Assembly (NCBI RefSeq): GCF_051622035.1
Contig: NC_135357.1
Location: forward strand, 33,460,191-33,524,190
DNA length: 64,000 nucleotides
Source: Arctopsyche grandis
Lineage: Eukaryota; Arthropoda; Insecta; Trichoptera; Hydropsychidae
Direction: 5' to 3'
Part shown: in pieces, positions 22,629 to 34,362 of the stretch
Layout of the letters: each line of letters begins with the position of its first letter
Numbering within the stretch: position 1 is the stretch's first letter
Made by a program: the position numbers and the translations under genes
Notes under the pieces: model-generated
Databases searched by the model: none
Told to the model about the DNA's origin: nothing
The model's input: only the letters and a program-made list of their open reading frames with translations

Positions 22629-23305
22629 GGTTCGGTGATTACTAGTCAAATTAACCAGTAGCGTAGTCTAGTGGTGAATGTTGAATTATCTAGTACTTAG
22701 ATGTTACGAGTTCGATTCCCGCTAAGTCTCGTTATTGGCCAGACCTTGATTTGTCAAGGTCGATCGTTTCTTATCAGAATTTGCCAATTTTTCTGATTTT
22801 CATTGAAACGATTACTGTAAAATTGGCGTTTCCTTCCCAATTTTCTGTTGCGAACCTTTAGTTATTGTTATATCTTAGGTTTCGCCATATTGCTCACCAT
22901 ATATGTGTCTGTGGTTGTTTATCGAATATAAAATTCGTATTGTTACATGAAAGTTATTCATCGTTATTTATCGTATTAATACGATATTTGTAATATCTGA
23001 CGATAGATGTCAGATATTGTTTAGATTTACATGCATCTATGTAATAATTATGTGGACCAGGAAGGCGCATTTGGGGTTTACCTGTTTTGCCTTCCTGGTA
23101 TATTTGTATATATTATGTAAAAATATGTATGTAAATAAATAAAAAAAAAAAAAAAAGTGAACCGGTCGCTCTAGATCTGTCACACGTGATCACCCGTCAC
23201 ACTAAAACTGGTCACGAGAAAACTGGTCACGAAAAAACTGGTCACACCCTAAAATCGGTCAACCAGTTTTCTCGTGACCGATTTTAGGGTGTTTTTCACC
23301 ATCGT
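22629..23305. mobile_element. Mutator-like foldback interrupted by a SINE
   Basis: The left end GGTTCGGTGATTACTAGTCA matches the ends at 2814 and 6026. After about 24 bp a full SINE intervenes (22653-23156). The element then resumes with GTGAACCGGTCGCTCTAGATC and the AAAACTGGTCACGAG minisatellite. The right end is not clear. It runs into an inverted copy of the minisatellite and then into the conserved block at 23297. Confidence 0.65.
22653..23156 (+). repeat. tRNA-derived SINE, full length
   Basis: It has an A-box-like TAGTCTAGTGG and a B-box-like GAGTTCGATTCCC in the head, GATCGTTTCTTATCAGAATT in the body, and a 3' hairpin (CCAGGAAGGC...TGCCTTCCTGG at about 23057-23100). An A-rich tail ends in about 17 A. 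It is inserted into the foldback element. Confidence 0.85.
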
Positions 23306-23450
23306 AATGGCGGATGACACCTTTACTTACTTATATTTATGACCAAAATGAGCAATATGGCAAAGTATGTAAACGATCGGATTAGAGGCAAATTTTTTTC
23401 TTAATAGTAATCGTAAGTGAAAGTAAGAAGAGGTAAGTAATAAGTAATAC
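23297..23450 (+). repeat. Conserved ~150-bp block, copy 1, with small ATG frame
   Basis: It reads CACCATCGTAATGGCGGATG, then CAAAATGAGCAATATGGCAA and GTATGTAAACGATCGG. It is homologous to 50975-51135, 51355-51500 and 56560-56712. The ATG at 23307 starts MADDTFTY, then an indel breaks the frame that is intact in copies 2 and 4. GTATGT after GGCAAA would make a good splice donor. Confidence 0.7.
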
Positions 23451-23454
23451 AATT

Positions 23455-24072
23455 ATATGATATTTTCTTTGATAAAGTTTTTCAAACTGTATATATTAAA
23501 GGGATATCGTGACGCTTTTTTTTGTTTGATAAAATGTATATACATATGTATGTAATAAAATGGTCAAGTAAATACGAATTATACAAATGTATATTTGTAC
23601 ATATATAAAGATGATGGTATTTTCTAGTGATAGTGAGCGTGTTAATGAATACAATTCAATTTATTTGGTTCGGCGACAGAATGTGAAATATTGAAAGTGT
23701 GAAAAGTATTTGTAGGAATTTGCCGTTCGCGGTCCCCTCGGGAGCGTAGGGAAAGATTGGAAATAGACATTATTTGGGTGGAAATTGGTTATTGGAAATA
23801 TAGGCGAGCGGAAAAATCACAAAAGAACCGAAAGGGAAGAAATTTTTTTTTCGGAATTTCCTCGAGAATTTTCAATTTATCTTACGGTCAGTTTTCTTTC
23901 GGTGGTAGAAAAAAATAAGTGCGATTTTTCCCCAGCGATATGACTGAATAGCAACTATTTCACTCTCGATATTTCACCATTTTAATGGCATACTACAATG
24001 TACATATGTATGTATTATATTACAAATTTATGTATACGCATAATAAAAAATGTTTCCCAAATGTCCAGTAAC
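23455..24072. other. Intergenic sequence
   Basis: No gene is recognised. There is a purine-rich region at 23700-23880. GCGGTCCCCTCGGGAGCG near 23729 is a GC-rich island of unknown role. Confidence 0.45.
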
Positions 24073-24860
24073 AATTACACTGTTCGACACGAAAAATGTT
24101 TCAGAGACGAGATATGACTTTTCTTATAGATCTATGTCCAGTAAACACGAATCTGGTAATAAAAAATGTTGATTGGATCGAGATTCGGAGATATGTATGT
24201 ATATATGTTTTTTAAATCGCGTGATTTTTCTATATCTTTGTGTTGTTCGGTCGATGTCTCAAAATCTGTCAATTTTATGTTCAAAATGAATATTGGAATC
24301 TATAGTTGGGTATTTTATCTTTCATTTGTAGTACTTTTCAGCTTTCAAATCTCTCTAAGTAGTCGTCCAGTTCAAATCAAAAGTCAAAAGTACGTATTTT
24401 CACTTGGGATTTTTCCCCTCTGTTAATACTATTTTATATCGAGTATTTTCTATTGAAACATGTTTATTGAGATACTGTTCTGGCCAAAATTTTTTTTATT
24501 TTCGTTTAAAAGGGTTCATTGGAAGTGTGCTGAATTTTAAATCAGTAAAATTGCTAGCTAAAAGCTCGTACTAGTATTTACTCGTATTTTATCAGAATTG
24601 AATAAATAGAAATAATATATTAAATTGTCTTTATATGAGAATTAAATCAAATTCCACTTAGAAAAATCATATTTCGACTATTCTTGTGGATTAATAACAA
24701 AAATTCGTTTATTTATGTATATGTATGTATGTATATCTCCGAATTTCGAGCCAATCGACATTTTTTATTACCAGATTCGTGTTCACTGGGCATAGATCTA
24801 TAAGAAAAGTCATATCTCGTCTTTGAACCAAAAAAAAAGTCGTCATTTGTCGAACAGTGT
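24073..24860. mobile_element. Foldback element with ~130-bp arms
   Basis: The left arm (about 24075-24205) contains ACTGTTCGACA, AGACGAGATATGACTTTTCT and ACGAATCTGGTAATAAAAAA. The right arm (about 24712-24860) is its inverse with roughly 10% differences. About 500 bp of AT-rich DNA separates them. No target duplication could be read with confidence, so superfamily is open. Confidence 0.7.
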
Positions 24861-25295
24861 TATTAAATCTGAATAGTCTGAAAATGGTTGTCAATATTTA
24901 TTTATTTATTTTTTGAAACTATCGTCGTTATATTGGACAGAGCTTGTGCTCACGACACATTCAATTAAAATCAAAATTTTACATAGTTTCTTCACAATAT
25001 TCGCATATAAAGCAAATAACAGCATGCTAGTCACAAAAAACCCCTTTAAAATGATATGAAATACTTCAAAACCATATATTCCGTATACACATTAGCAATT
25101 TTAAAGAAAAATCTAATAGAATTTCCATAAAATATACCGAAAAATTATAATTTCTATTGAATATCTGGTGCTACTTTAGTATGCAGTCTACCTTAACATA
25201 TCTACGTTAGTATGCGATCTACCTTCACGTTTTTACTTTAACATTCCGTCTCAGTGTCTCAGTTCTCGCGTGTGACAGTGAGACTGAATGATAGC

Positions 25296-25354
25296 GACCC
25301 TAACAACCTAATCTTATCTGAATAGGGCCAACCCTAACTTAACTTAACCTAACA
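25296..25354. repeat. TTAGG-rich block
   Basis: GACCCTAACAACCTAATCTT, then AATAGGGCCAACCCTAACTT, then AACTTAACCTAAC. A near copy lies at about 52696-52752. CCTAA is the complement of the arthropod telomere unit TTAGG, but the units are degenerate and short. Confidence 0.55.
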
Positions 25355-25790
25355 TAGTTCACTCGTTAAGCACCGAGAGGCGCCGGGTTCGATCCCATGA
25401 GCTGACCTCGATTGAAAATAAATTTTCTGAGTATATCTGTAGTGCTGCTGGTCAGACCTATATATTTGTGACTCCAAGTCGATCGTTTCCTATCAGAGTT
25501 TGAAAAATTTCCCTGATTTCATTGTTGAAACGGTTCCCGATTAAAAAATGGCTAAAACCTTCCTACCTACTATATCACCACTATTTGAGTATGATTAATG
25601 TACAATAAAATTTATTTATAATTCATATATGTCTCGTTAATTTGCGAGTTTTTCCAGTGTCTCGTAATTTAGCGACTTGTATAATAAAAATGCTGTATTG
25701 TTTGTAATTGGCCAGGAAGGCGCATTGGAGTCTACCTGTAAGGCCTTCCTGTTATAAAATGTAATAAAATAAAATAATAAATAATGAGCG
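25355..25790 (+). repeat. tRNA-derived SINE, full length
   Basis: The B box GGTTCGATCCC lies at about 25386, followed by GCTGCTGGTCAGACC and AAGTCGATCGTTTCCTATCA. The 3' hairpin CCAGGAAGGC...GGCCTTCCTG (about 25712-25752) is followed by AATAAAATAAAATAA. It is about 435 bp. Confidence 0.87.
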
Positions 25791-25799
25791 AAGCGGGGT

Positions 25800-27134
25800 A
25801 AAACAACTAATATATTTTAAAATTATAGGGGATGGGTCGAATGAGACGACTGGCGGGTTGATGCACGTGTGTTTATTCCGACAGCCGAGGAAGAAGTAAT
25901 GGTAGCAACTCTGAACGCGGCCGAGTTGGTCTCAACTCGCAGGAAGGTGTCCGAAATTCGACCATATCATAGAGCGAGCCGCCACAAAATCTACAAAATG
26001 GAATTCATAATTCAATAAGGCCGTTAATGGCTTTATGTATGTATAGGTATATTAGCTACAGAAGGCGCGTGCACAGTACTCACACAAATGCATTTTTCAT
26101 ATACAGGCTGTTGAAAGAAACACGCTAATATTTATATATTTTATTTTAACCAATCGTGTAATGTTTTTAAGATCTATGATATAATTTGGATGGCTTATTT
26201 ATTTACTATTTGAATACGTGCCACGAATAAAATGATAAATAGCATTTTTTTTTAATTATAAGTAAAACAAACGTACGTATGCAAAAATTAATACGAATTA
26301 AAAAATGAGAAAAAAATATAGGATATAAATTATATTAAACAGGAAATAAGTGATTTTAAAAGTGTTCGAATTTTGATAATAATGCAGTCCTTTTCATTAT
26401 TATGTATAGACATTCTTCTTTGTCGGCTAGTATTAAGAGGGCTGTACACCTGAAATCTTAATTTTGTTGCCGTTCCTTTCTTCGATATATATATTGAGTG
26501 AATGTGACAATATATATCAATATATATATTGAGTGAATGCGACAGTTTCGCTTCGACCAGATAATACGTATTTTAAATCGACAAAATCGAGGTTTCGTAT
26601 TCTACTATTTTCTCCTCCAAAACTGGATCGATTTTAAAAAAAAATCATCATCGATATGAGAAAGATATTTTCTGTGCATCTATCAGCGTATTTTTTTTTA
26701 AATCGACCGTTAAATAAGCACGCTGGACTCTTTTCGTGGGTGTAAAAATGAGGCGATTTTATAGATGTTTGGCGGCTCCTAGCTCCTATAAAAAATAACT
26801 AATCAAAAAAATAAAACGATAGATACATCCCAATGGTGGATATCCATAGCATATTAAAAAATAATTTCTCTAGTGCTATAATTGAGGAAGGGAGAAGTCT
26901 AATACGTTTGTATGGACAAGGCGCTGGTGTCCAGTCCCGACCGTTACAAAGATAATAAAATAAATTCGCAAAGAAAGCGCTACACTTTGTTGTTTATTTG
27001 CTCACTTCAAATTTGTTTACTGTTGGGTGTCTAGACCATCAAAATATTTTTTCATTATTTTGCATAGAATTTTTCTTTAATTCGTTACTTCTTTGCTCGT
27101 TTTGGATAGTCTTCTGTTTCTATACAATGTCGTA
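25800..27134. other. Intergenic sequence left of the transposase
   Basis: No host gene is seen. A 25-bp duplication (ATATATATTGAGTGAATG) occurs at about 26485 and 26522. The left terminus of the transposon at 27135-28587 should lie in here but could not be fixed. TACAGGCTGTTGAAAG at about 26103 is one weak candidate. Confidence 0.4.
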
Positions 27135-28587
27135 TCATAATTCCTCTACGCCACTTAATTCTCCATCACTTGAAGAATCCATATATTCAGAATATTCTAC
27201 TTTTATAATGTCAGTGAAATTGTCCGTTAAATTATCGAGTTTTGGTTCCAGTTCAATAAATTTTTCTTCATGTTTTTTCACATGTCTCCAAACGTCTCTG
27301 AATTTATCAATAGTGATTGACTCTGCTTCTTTCCTAAACAGCTCTTCAACGACCTTTAAGTCAAACATGACATTTTTTGAAGCTACTTTACCCTTAATAA
27401 TGCCCCACAGTAATTCTATAGGGTTTAGTTCTGGGTGGTAGGGTGGTAGGCGTAGTACGTTATGTCCGTGAGCTTCCAAGATTTTATCAAGTACAAACTC
27501 TTGATGATTTTGTTTATTGTTTTTTTATTATTTCATATAAAACGGGCTTTGTGCATTTTTCTGGATAAGGTATATTAAATTTTCTTAACCAAGCTAACAT
27601 GTCAGCTTTTCTGGAATTAGATGTGGGCATAGGTTCTGACATGACATTATGGTACGACGCATTACCAATAACAATTACAGATTGGGGTTGTAAATTTGGA
27701 ACAAGCTTTTCTTTAATCCATTTTTGGTAATTAATCGCGTTCATATTATTATGATAATCTCCGGGTTTAATTTTAGTTGGATATATAAGTAACGCATTTG
27801 GAATAAATCCTTTTTCAGAACAGGCGTGAACTATTATTAGCATATTACCCTTATAAATCGGTACTCTGCAACCTTTGCTAGTTTCATCGGACCATGATTT
27901 TGGCATCGTATGTGAGCTATTTATATAGGATTCATCCGTGTAAACTATAGGGCGGCCTTGCAATCTATACTCTTCTAATTTGGAAAGATATATGGATCTC
28001 TTCAGTCGAATTACACTTTTTTCAATTAGTATTTGTTTATTATTTTTCATCTTTCTCCATTTGAAACCTAGCCTACGAACGATAACTCTTAACGAAGAAA
28101 TTGCACCTTTAAATTTTAAACTGTCTTTCAAAACTTCTAATAACTTTTGTAGGGTCGGAAATGTCTTATGAACTAGATGAAAATCGTAGATAGTTTGCCT
28201 GATGACTTCTTGATCAAAACTATCCACTGTAGTTATTTTTGATAACCTTACACGATTTTTGCCCGGTGTCCTTAAAACAACTCGCACAGTCGATGAAGAT
28301 GTGGATGCTGCTGGATCTGATGACTCTGAAGATATAGGTTGTGTCGTTGATGGCTCCGATATTGAAGGTTGCAATGTTGGCGGTTTATTAGCCACCACAA
28401 ATTGATTTCGTACTTCACAAACAATTCGCTGAACACTTCTTTTAGAAACACCAGTCGCTTCCGCAGTTGAAGCATATAAACTTTCACTATTCACTATACG
28501 ATGCATGAAATAGTTGAAAACATTATAAACAATTTCGCGAGATTGTCCCGTTAGCATTTTCCCAGATCCAATTTTATTACAAAGCAT
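27135..28587 (-). pseudogene. IS630/Tc1-mariner-superfamily transposase, inactivated
   Basis: The first frame (28587-27514) starts with a helix-turn-helix-like region (TGVSKRSVQRIV, about residue 45) and carries the first catalytic Asp in IVYTDESYINSSH. The second frame (from 27479) carries LPPYHPELNPIELLWG, with the Glu of the DDE triad. They are separated by a frameshift at an A-run near 27520. The second catalytic position reads VIVIGNASYHN, where the family has Asp-Asn; here Asp is Gly. The enzyme is therefore dead twice over. The C-terminal tail is acidic. A right end CAGGGTGATTTTTTCC next to TA at about 28727 is likely; the left end is unresolved. Confidence 0.85.
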
Positions 28588-28918
28588 TTTATTATCATAT
28601 ATCCACTAATTCTACTGAACTAACTCCAATTAACCAATTAGCAAACAATATAAGAATGCGTTACGTCAGTTTGTGGGGGTTGATCGGTGACTGACCAGTG
28701 AAACTGGAAAAAATCACCCTGTAGTGCACACTTTGAGCAATACAAAAAATAATTGTTGTTTCTGTCATGCTCGGAAAGTGAGTGCGTATGAAAGGGACCA
28801 ACTGATTGTCCTAGAAAACAGATACAAAAAATCTTATTCATATCTTCACGGACACAATATTATGTTGTGTTGGTGTATTATGTAGATTAAGAAATATTTT
28901 AAGTAAAAAAAGTAAAAT

Positions 28919-29480
28919 TTTAGTGTTTATTTCAATTGTCTTGCCACATGTGGTTTATTGTGCCACTGTGCTTAATTTGTTTAGTGGCCAAGATTTAGAA
29001 AAAATGCAAAAAATACAGAATAAAGCTATGAGAGCTATTTTGAATGTGAGTAGATTTAAGAGTATTGGAAGTATGTTAGATGAATTAGGATGGATGAGTA
29101 TTAGAATTAGTCTAAATATTCGTACATTGTCTTTTGTTTATAAGTTAGATCATAAGTTATTACCTAAGTATTTTGATGATTATATAATAAGGGATAGAGA
29201 TAAACATAGTTTTTATACTAGAAATAAGGACAAACTAGTTGTAAGTAGAGTAAGAAAGAATAAGACGGCTGGGGGTGTTTTTCACAGGGGTGTGCTCATG
29301 TATAATGCCCTCCCTGAGTGCGTCAGGTCTGCTAAAAACATGGATGCATTCCTGCGAGGTGCGAAGAGACACCTCTGTGAGGGACAGTACATATAAGTTA
29401 ATTATAAATTTTAGAGTTAAGTATAATAATTAAGATGTATTTTTAAATTAGCTTGATAGCTAAAATATATATAAATAAAT
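28919..29480 (+). mobile_element. LINE C-terminus with small 3' hairpin (LINE-C)
   Basis: The open frame (to 29396) reads LPHVVYCATVLNLFSG, MQKIQNKAMRAILNVSR, then FHRGVLMYNALPECVR. This is the C-terminal end of a non-LTR reverse transcriptase of the CR1/Jockey kind; the endonuclease and RT core are missing. After a 50-bp 3' UTR, a 6-bp perfect hairpin TTAGCT-TGAT-AGCTAA (29448-29463) is followed by AATATATATAAATAAATAAA. It is 5'-truncated. Confidence 0.82.
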
Positions 29481-30498
29481 AAAATAAACAATATACGTGT
29501 TTGTATTGGTACGTGCCAGCTTACGCTGCACGAGCTTATAATATTCTGAAGATATTAACTATATCATTAATTATTATCATTAAGGATTCCGAATCTCCAG
29601 CACTATTGGGAATATACGGACTCTAGTGCGCAATGGAGTGACACCGTTAAATTAAACAGCGTTCGAATTAGACGAGATTTGGTCCATGAGATGGTTTGGA
29701 TAAGAGGGGTGGGATTTGAGCGATCGTTAATTAAGGTCTACGTTAAGCGACTCTCGCGTACCACCGGTTGGGATCCCCTGCGGCCCGTTTGAATAGTGAA
29801 ACCTTAGTTAGTCGAACGGGCGAGCGCTGTTGCGGTTTACATGCATTTTTAATCTTTTAATTTGAAATTGAATTCGGTCGAGCCTTCGTCACAGGGTCAT
29901 ACGTTGGTTATTTCACAAGGGATTAATTCCATTTTATAAGAAAAAAAAGTATAAAAGATCCAATTTGTGAAGGGACACGAAGTAAGGTAGTCAATGAGAT
30001 TAAAGCTATGATTATTTCATGGTGCACCGAAATGAATTATAGTTGGGTTGCGGTGTTACGCAGCATACCAACTTAATCCTCCCTCAACGAAGTGGGGTAT
30101 GCAAGTGGCCCAATTTTTACGTTTTTCGTAATAACTATGTGGTTTTCAAAGCTATACACCATATATTTCTTGTATTTTAGAATGAACTACAAGAAAGGTC
30201 AATGGGCAAATAGTATGGAAGAAAAACCCACGGCGGACAGAAATGAAATTGTGAGGATATATAGATAAATGTCTCTAGTTTATCATGGTAAGGGTCGCTT
30301 TCTTGTGGGTTGTGGGAATATTGAAAAACGAGCGAAAAAATATTGCAACGAGCGAGACGCGACCCTATACCTGGGTGTGAGAGAGAGGGAGCGAACGTAT
30401 ACCTGCCGGGTACGTACATCAACATCACGCGGGACGTACATCAACTCGCCAAACCCTTTACTTACTAAAGTTTTGTAAGCGTCGAAGGGTAGCTACCC
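29481..30498. other. Unassigned GC-richer stretch
   Basis: From about 29590 to 30480 the base composition is richer in GC than the surroundings, with words such as GGTTGGGATCCCCTGCGGCC. No reading frame resembles a known protein, and no repeat partner is seen in the window. It could be single-copy sequence or an unrecognised LTR-type element. Confidence 0.35.
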
Positions 30499-30530
30499 GT
30501 GGAGAAGAAACCAAAACAAACCCGGAAGAA

Positions 30531-31225
30531 AAAAAAATCTGAGTATGACTGCTTTAGTAGCTATTTAACAGAACAACTTATATTTCGGAGAAACTTCTCA
30601 TTAATTCGTTTCGTTCTCCTGCTCTTACGTGGTAATACGTCATGCCCGTTGTTGCTGGAGCAGTTGGGGCTTTATGTCCCTATTCACTATGTGCGTGGTA
30701 GACATCATCATTTGCTGGCTGTACCTCCTGCCCGCACAGTCCTTTTTCGAATGGCTCCTATTCCAAGAGCTATCCGACTTCTTAATGAAATCGTTGCTGC
30801 CGAGACTGAATGTGATATTTTCCACCTTAGTGAGCGTAAATTGTCGGAAATTACTCTAACCCATTTATCTGGTAGTCTGCGCTCATCATTGTTTTCATGA
30901 TTGATTGTGATTTATGAGTGAAATTTTGATTAACTCTCTTCCATTTGGGCCTTACAGGGATGTTTTGTATTTGTAGTTGTTTCTTACATATTTATTGAAA
31001 CTGGCTGTAGGTGCAAGGCATTCCTTATGCTATATTTTATTTGATATTTTTACTTTATCTGTTATTATAAATGCTATTTTTTATGTATGTATGGATGTAT
31101 TTATGTTTATGTTAATTGTTATTTTGTTTTTTTTCTTTTTTGTGTTATATTTTTTGACCATTGTGGCGCTTTAGGAATTCCTGTTATGCCACAATGGTCT
31201 GTTTAAAATAAATAAATAAATAAAT
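30531..31225 (+). mobile_element. LINE 3' end with 12-bp hairpin (LINE-A, copy 1)
   Basis: The frame ending at 30900 reads YVRGRHHHLLAVPPARTVLF, IPRAIRLLNEI and CDIFHLSERKLSE, a Jockey-like C-terminus. A 255-bp T-rich 3' UTR follows. The tail is a perfect 12-bp hairpin: GACCATTGTGGC (31156-31167) and GCCACAATGGTC (31188-31199). The loop is GCTTTAGGAATTCCTGTTAT, itself containing the palindrome AGGAATTCCT. AATAAATAAATAAATA follows. Confidence 0.85.
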
Positions 31226-32561
31226 ATTTAATAGTAGTATTCGATCTTTTGAATAAATATATTTTTGGTTCAAACTTTGTTCTCCCATGGATTCTAAATA
31301 AAATAACCATATATAATGTTAAGTGAATTTTAACTCTTTCATTTTATATCATTTTCATTCATGTCCGCGACCGGGTCGGATTGCGCCCAATGACCTTTAT
31401 TTTAATAGATTTTGTATGATTTAGAAAAGGGGTACATCGTAAAAAATACATTTATATATTTCTATGTACGTTCCAAAGTATGAATAAAAGGCGGTAGCGA
31501 TAAGTCATGTTTTTGACTGTTCGCTTCCATATTCTTGTTAATCGATGAATCAATGCGAAAGAAAGACACAGCTATATTTTCGTAATTGTTTTCGTCGCCT
31601 TTGGCGCGTGGATATTGAGTCATGCAATCGCCTGTTGGCCGTGTTGATGGTTGTCGTTATTTTTTAATACAAAAAAAGTCAAAAACATATAAATAGGACT
31701 AAAACTTTTTTTATGTTGATGTATAAAATGATTAATAAGATATATGTATGTATATTGAATCCATTTGTATTGAGAAAAGCTGTATTTTGATTAAAAAATA
31801 CTGGGGTCTTACTCGACCCTAGTTCGGGACACTTGTTCGATCTCGAAGCATCCTCCTTCAAAGGTTAAACATACACTCGATCCAAGCGTGCCAACTTGAC
31901 AAACTACAAATGCACTTTTCTTGGTTCGAATACTAAGTCCTACGTTTATATAGGGATAATATTTTTGGCACGGCTGTAAAATTAATTACACGACAAATGT
32001 CAAAACGAAATTTAATGTCAAATTAACATGTCTAAAATAGCTCGCACGACAAAATTAAAATATCATGTGTGTTTATTTAATCTTACAAATAGCAAACATA
32101 CACGGCGTCGCCCGAGACAAAATTATTCGATGGTGAAAATTATTTAATATCAAATTGGATGAGACACGTGGTTGGGGCAACGGAATGAAACTCGCATTTG
32201 TTGAATTCATTTTTACGAATTACCGATATATAAAAATACGTGAACAGATTGTATTTTACATTGTTGATACATAAACGGGTACCATTTATTGGCCCGGCAA
32301 ATAAAAAGAATGACCCTATCTAAAATAGCTCGCACGACAGATTAAGTTTTCTCCCGGCAAATCAAACGACAAACGAGTTGCCAGTAACAAAAATAAAATC
32401 TGACGTTGCAATGAATACATAACCAGTTACATTATCACTGGGTAATCGAAATATCTTAGCAGTCAACACTTGTTTATTTAAGGTTTAGGTTAGGTTAGGT
32501 TAAGTTAGGGTTGGGGTAAACACAACTATACAATTTCAACGAAACAGATCGAATGTGTTAT
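31226..32561. other. Intergenic AT-rich sequence
   Basis: No gene is supported. A short TTAGG-like run (TTTAGGTTAGGTTAGGTTAA) lies at about 32484-32503. The words TCTAAAATAGCTCGCACGAC are repeated at about 32029 and 32318, indicating a local duplication of unknown origin. Confidence 0.45.
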
Positions 32562-32625
32562 TTCGCCCTTATAGTACGGCGAGCGTTATCTTAGACAGAC
32601 ACACAGAATAGCGATATTAAATATA

Positions 32626-33025
32626 TGATTATTACTTTATCTGCTATTATTATTATGCTATTGATTTTTTATGATTCCTTATGTTATATTTGATATTTTT
32701 ACGTATTTGCTATTATAATTGCTATTGTTTTTTATGATTATGTTATAAATGTATTTTTGTCTGTGTATATACATATGTATGTTTATATTTATTTTTCTTT
32801 CTCTTTTTTCTTTTATTAGAAATTCCTTTCTTTGTTGTTTTTTATAATTTGTAACTATTATTATTGGTTGTTTGTGTACATATATGTATGTTTTGTTTTT
32901 GTTATGTCAAATTTCTTTAGTTATTATTTTGTTTCTTTTCTTTTCTGTTATATTTTTAACCATTGTGGCGCATTAGGAATTCCTGTAATGCTGCAATGGT
33001 CCAAACTTTAAATAAATAAATAAAT
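32626..33025 (+). mobile_element. LINE-A 3' UTR and hairpin, copy 2
   Basis: The T-rich 3' UTR resembles 30901-31150. The hairpin ACCATTGTGGCGCATTAGGA...TGCTGCAATGGT is followed by AAATAAATAAATAAAT. It is 5'-truncated inside an older repeat (TATAGTACGGCGAGCGTTAT, 32569-32588, seen also at 9652 and 41832). Confidence 0.75.
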
Positions 33026-33545
33026 GATTATGTATATATTTTTATTTTTCTCATCTCTCTGTATTTTTTCAACCATTGTGGCACATTGGGGCTTATTTAA
33101 CGGTCTCCGTGACGAGACAGAATGTTAAATGACAGAAAACGCAAATATCGGAAGGCAAAGATCGAAAATCGAAAGATCTTAAAACGAAAGATCAAAAAAA
33201 AATGGTGCATGGTAAACGATACATACTCACGTACATACTTACTTAATTTGCGCGAGCAGGATACAACAGGAACAAGAGGAACAGGCTTTTCCTCCCGTAT
33301 TAATGTGCACGCGCAGAATACGGGAGGAAAAGCATGTTCCTCTTGTTCCTGTTGTACCCTGCTCGCGCAAATTAAGTGAGTATGTACCGTTTACCATGCA
33401 CCCTTTTTTTTATCTTTCGACTTAAGATCTTTCGATTTTCGATCTTTGCCTTCCGATATTTGCGTTTTCCATCATTTAACATTCTGTCTCGTCACGTAGA
33501 CCCCTCATATAATGCCACAATGGTCCAAACTTGAACTTAAATAAA
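33026..33545 (+). mobile_element. LINE-A tail, copy 3, split by a foldback element
   Basis: The left hairpin arm ACCATTGTGGCACATTGGGG (33072-33091) and the right arm AATGCCACAATGGTCC (33511-33526) are separated by a 402-bp palindromic insert that sits in the hairpin loop. Confidence 0.75.
33102..33503. mobile_element. Near-perfect ~200-bp-arm foldback element
   Basis: The left arm starts GGTCTCCGTGACGAGACAGA and the right arm, read inverted, GGTCTACGTGACGAGACAGA. The arms stay about 90% alike to a 15-bp centre at about 33302-33316. They contain AGATCGAAAATCGAAAGATC and AACAGGAACAAGAGGAACA. No target duplication was readable. It is non-coding; the open frame across it is incidental. Confidence 0.85.
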
Positions 33546-33579
33546 TATCGAATTGAAAGACGACAATTTTCGTACATAC

Positions 33580-34362
33580 AAATATATTTTATTTTATTTA
33601 TTTTATTTTTACATAGATATATACCAGGAAGGCTTGACAGGAAGACCCCAATGCGCCTCCCTGGACAATTAATTACAAACAATGCAGCATTTTACTATTA
33701 CATAAATTACATTGTATTTCCAGAAGCTGAATAACACGAAATAACAATTAATTAATTAATTACAGAATAAATCCATTGAGACATCTTTGGATTTTAGATT
33801 TGTACACAATTTTACAAATTATACACACAATAAATACAGAAGATTTGTGACAACAGGAAAGGTGATTTTTAGCCAATTTTGAAGGACCGATTCAACAATG
33901 ATGAGATAAAATTAAAATTAGGATAGGTTAGGTTAGGGTTTGGTGCAAACGATCGAAAAGCGCCGGACAGATTGAACCACAGATTAACTGGATGGCTGCT
34001 TTAAACGCAATTCTCGACTTCACGAATGAAAAATTGCACATCAGTAACCTTTCGATGTGCACAGATGCAATTATTAAAATGGTAATTATTAAAATTGAGT
34101 TGGATCTTTCTGGCGAGTTTTTAATAATTTGATAAGGAAAAATTCGGAACTAAAGTATCAGAAGCACAGAACGTATACAGGTTAGGTATGTCGGGACTTT
34201 GGGTAGATTTCGCTTAGTGTAAGTGCGAGCAGTGCGCACGCATACGGTACACGTGTCGTTAATCTGTGGTTCAGTCTGTCTGGCGCTTTTTCGATCGTTT
34301 GCACCGCATCGGTGCTAAACATACATGCTACTATTAAGCCACACTGCTGGCTAATATGTAGT
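33580..34362 (-). repeat. SINE interrupted by a miniature element
   Basis: The 3' hairpin (TACCAGGAAGGCTTGACAGG, inverted) is at 33613-33666, and the body runs to about 33915. The head (GCCAGCAGTGTGGCTTAATA inverted) is at 34306-34358. A 364-bp inverted-repeat element lies between and has replaced the B-box region. Confidence 0.75.
33942..34305. mobile_element. Miniature inverted-repeat element, copy 1 of 2
   Basis: The inverted repeats are about 46 bp, starting GGTGCAAACGATCGAAAAGC. The second copy at 52760-53134 is in the opposite orientation and about 85-90% alike. Both share the outer flanks GGTTAGGTTAGGGTTT on one side and GCATCGG on the other, so the real element may be slightly longer and carry TTAGG-like termini. 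The superfamily is not assigned. Confidence 0.78.

Noticed and set aside
32484-32503. Telomere or chromosome end (TTAGG run)
   Set aside because: It has only a few degenerate units and unique sequence on both sides.
33122-33379. Open frame with a Lys-rich start
   Set aside because: It lies across the centre of a foldback element; composition is set by the palindrome.
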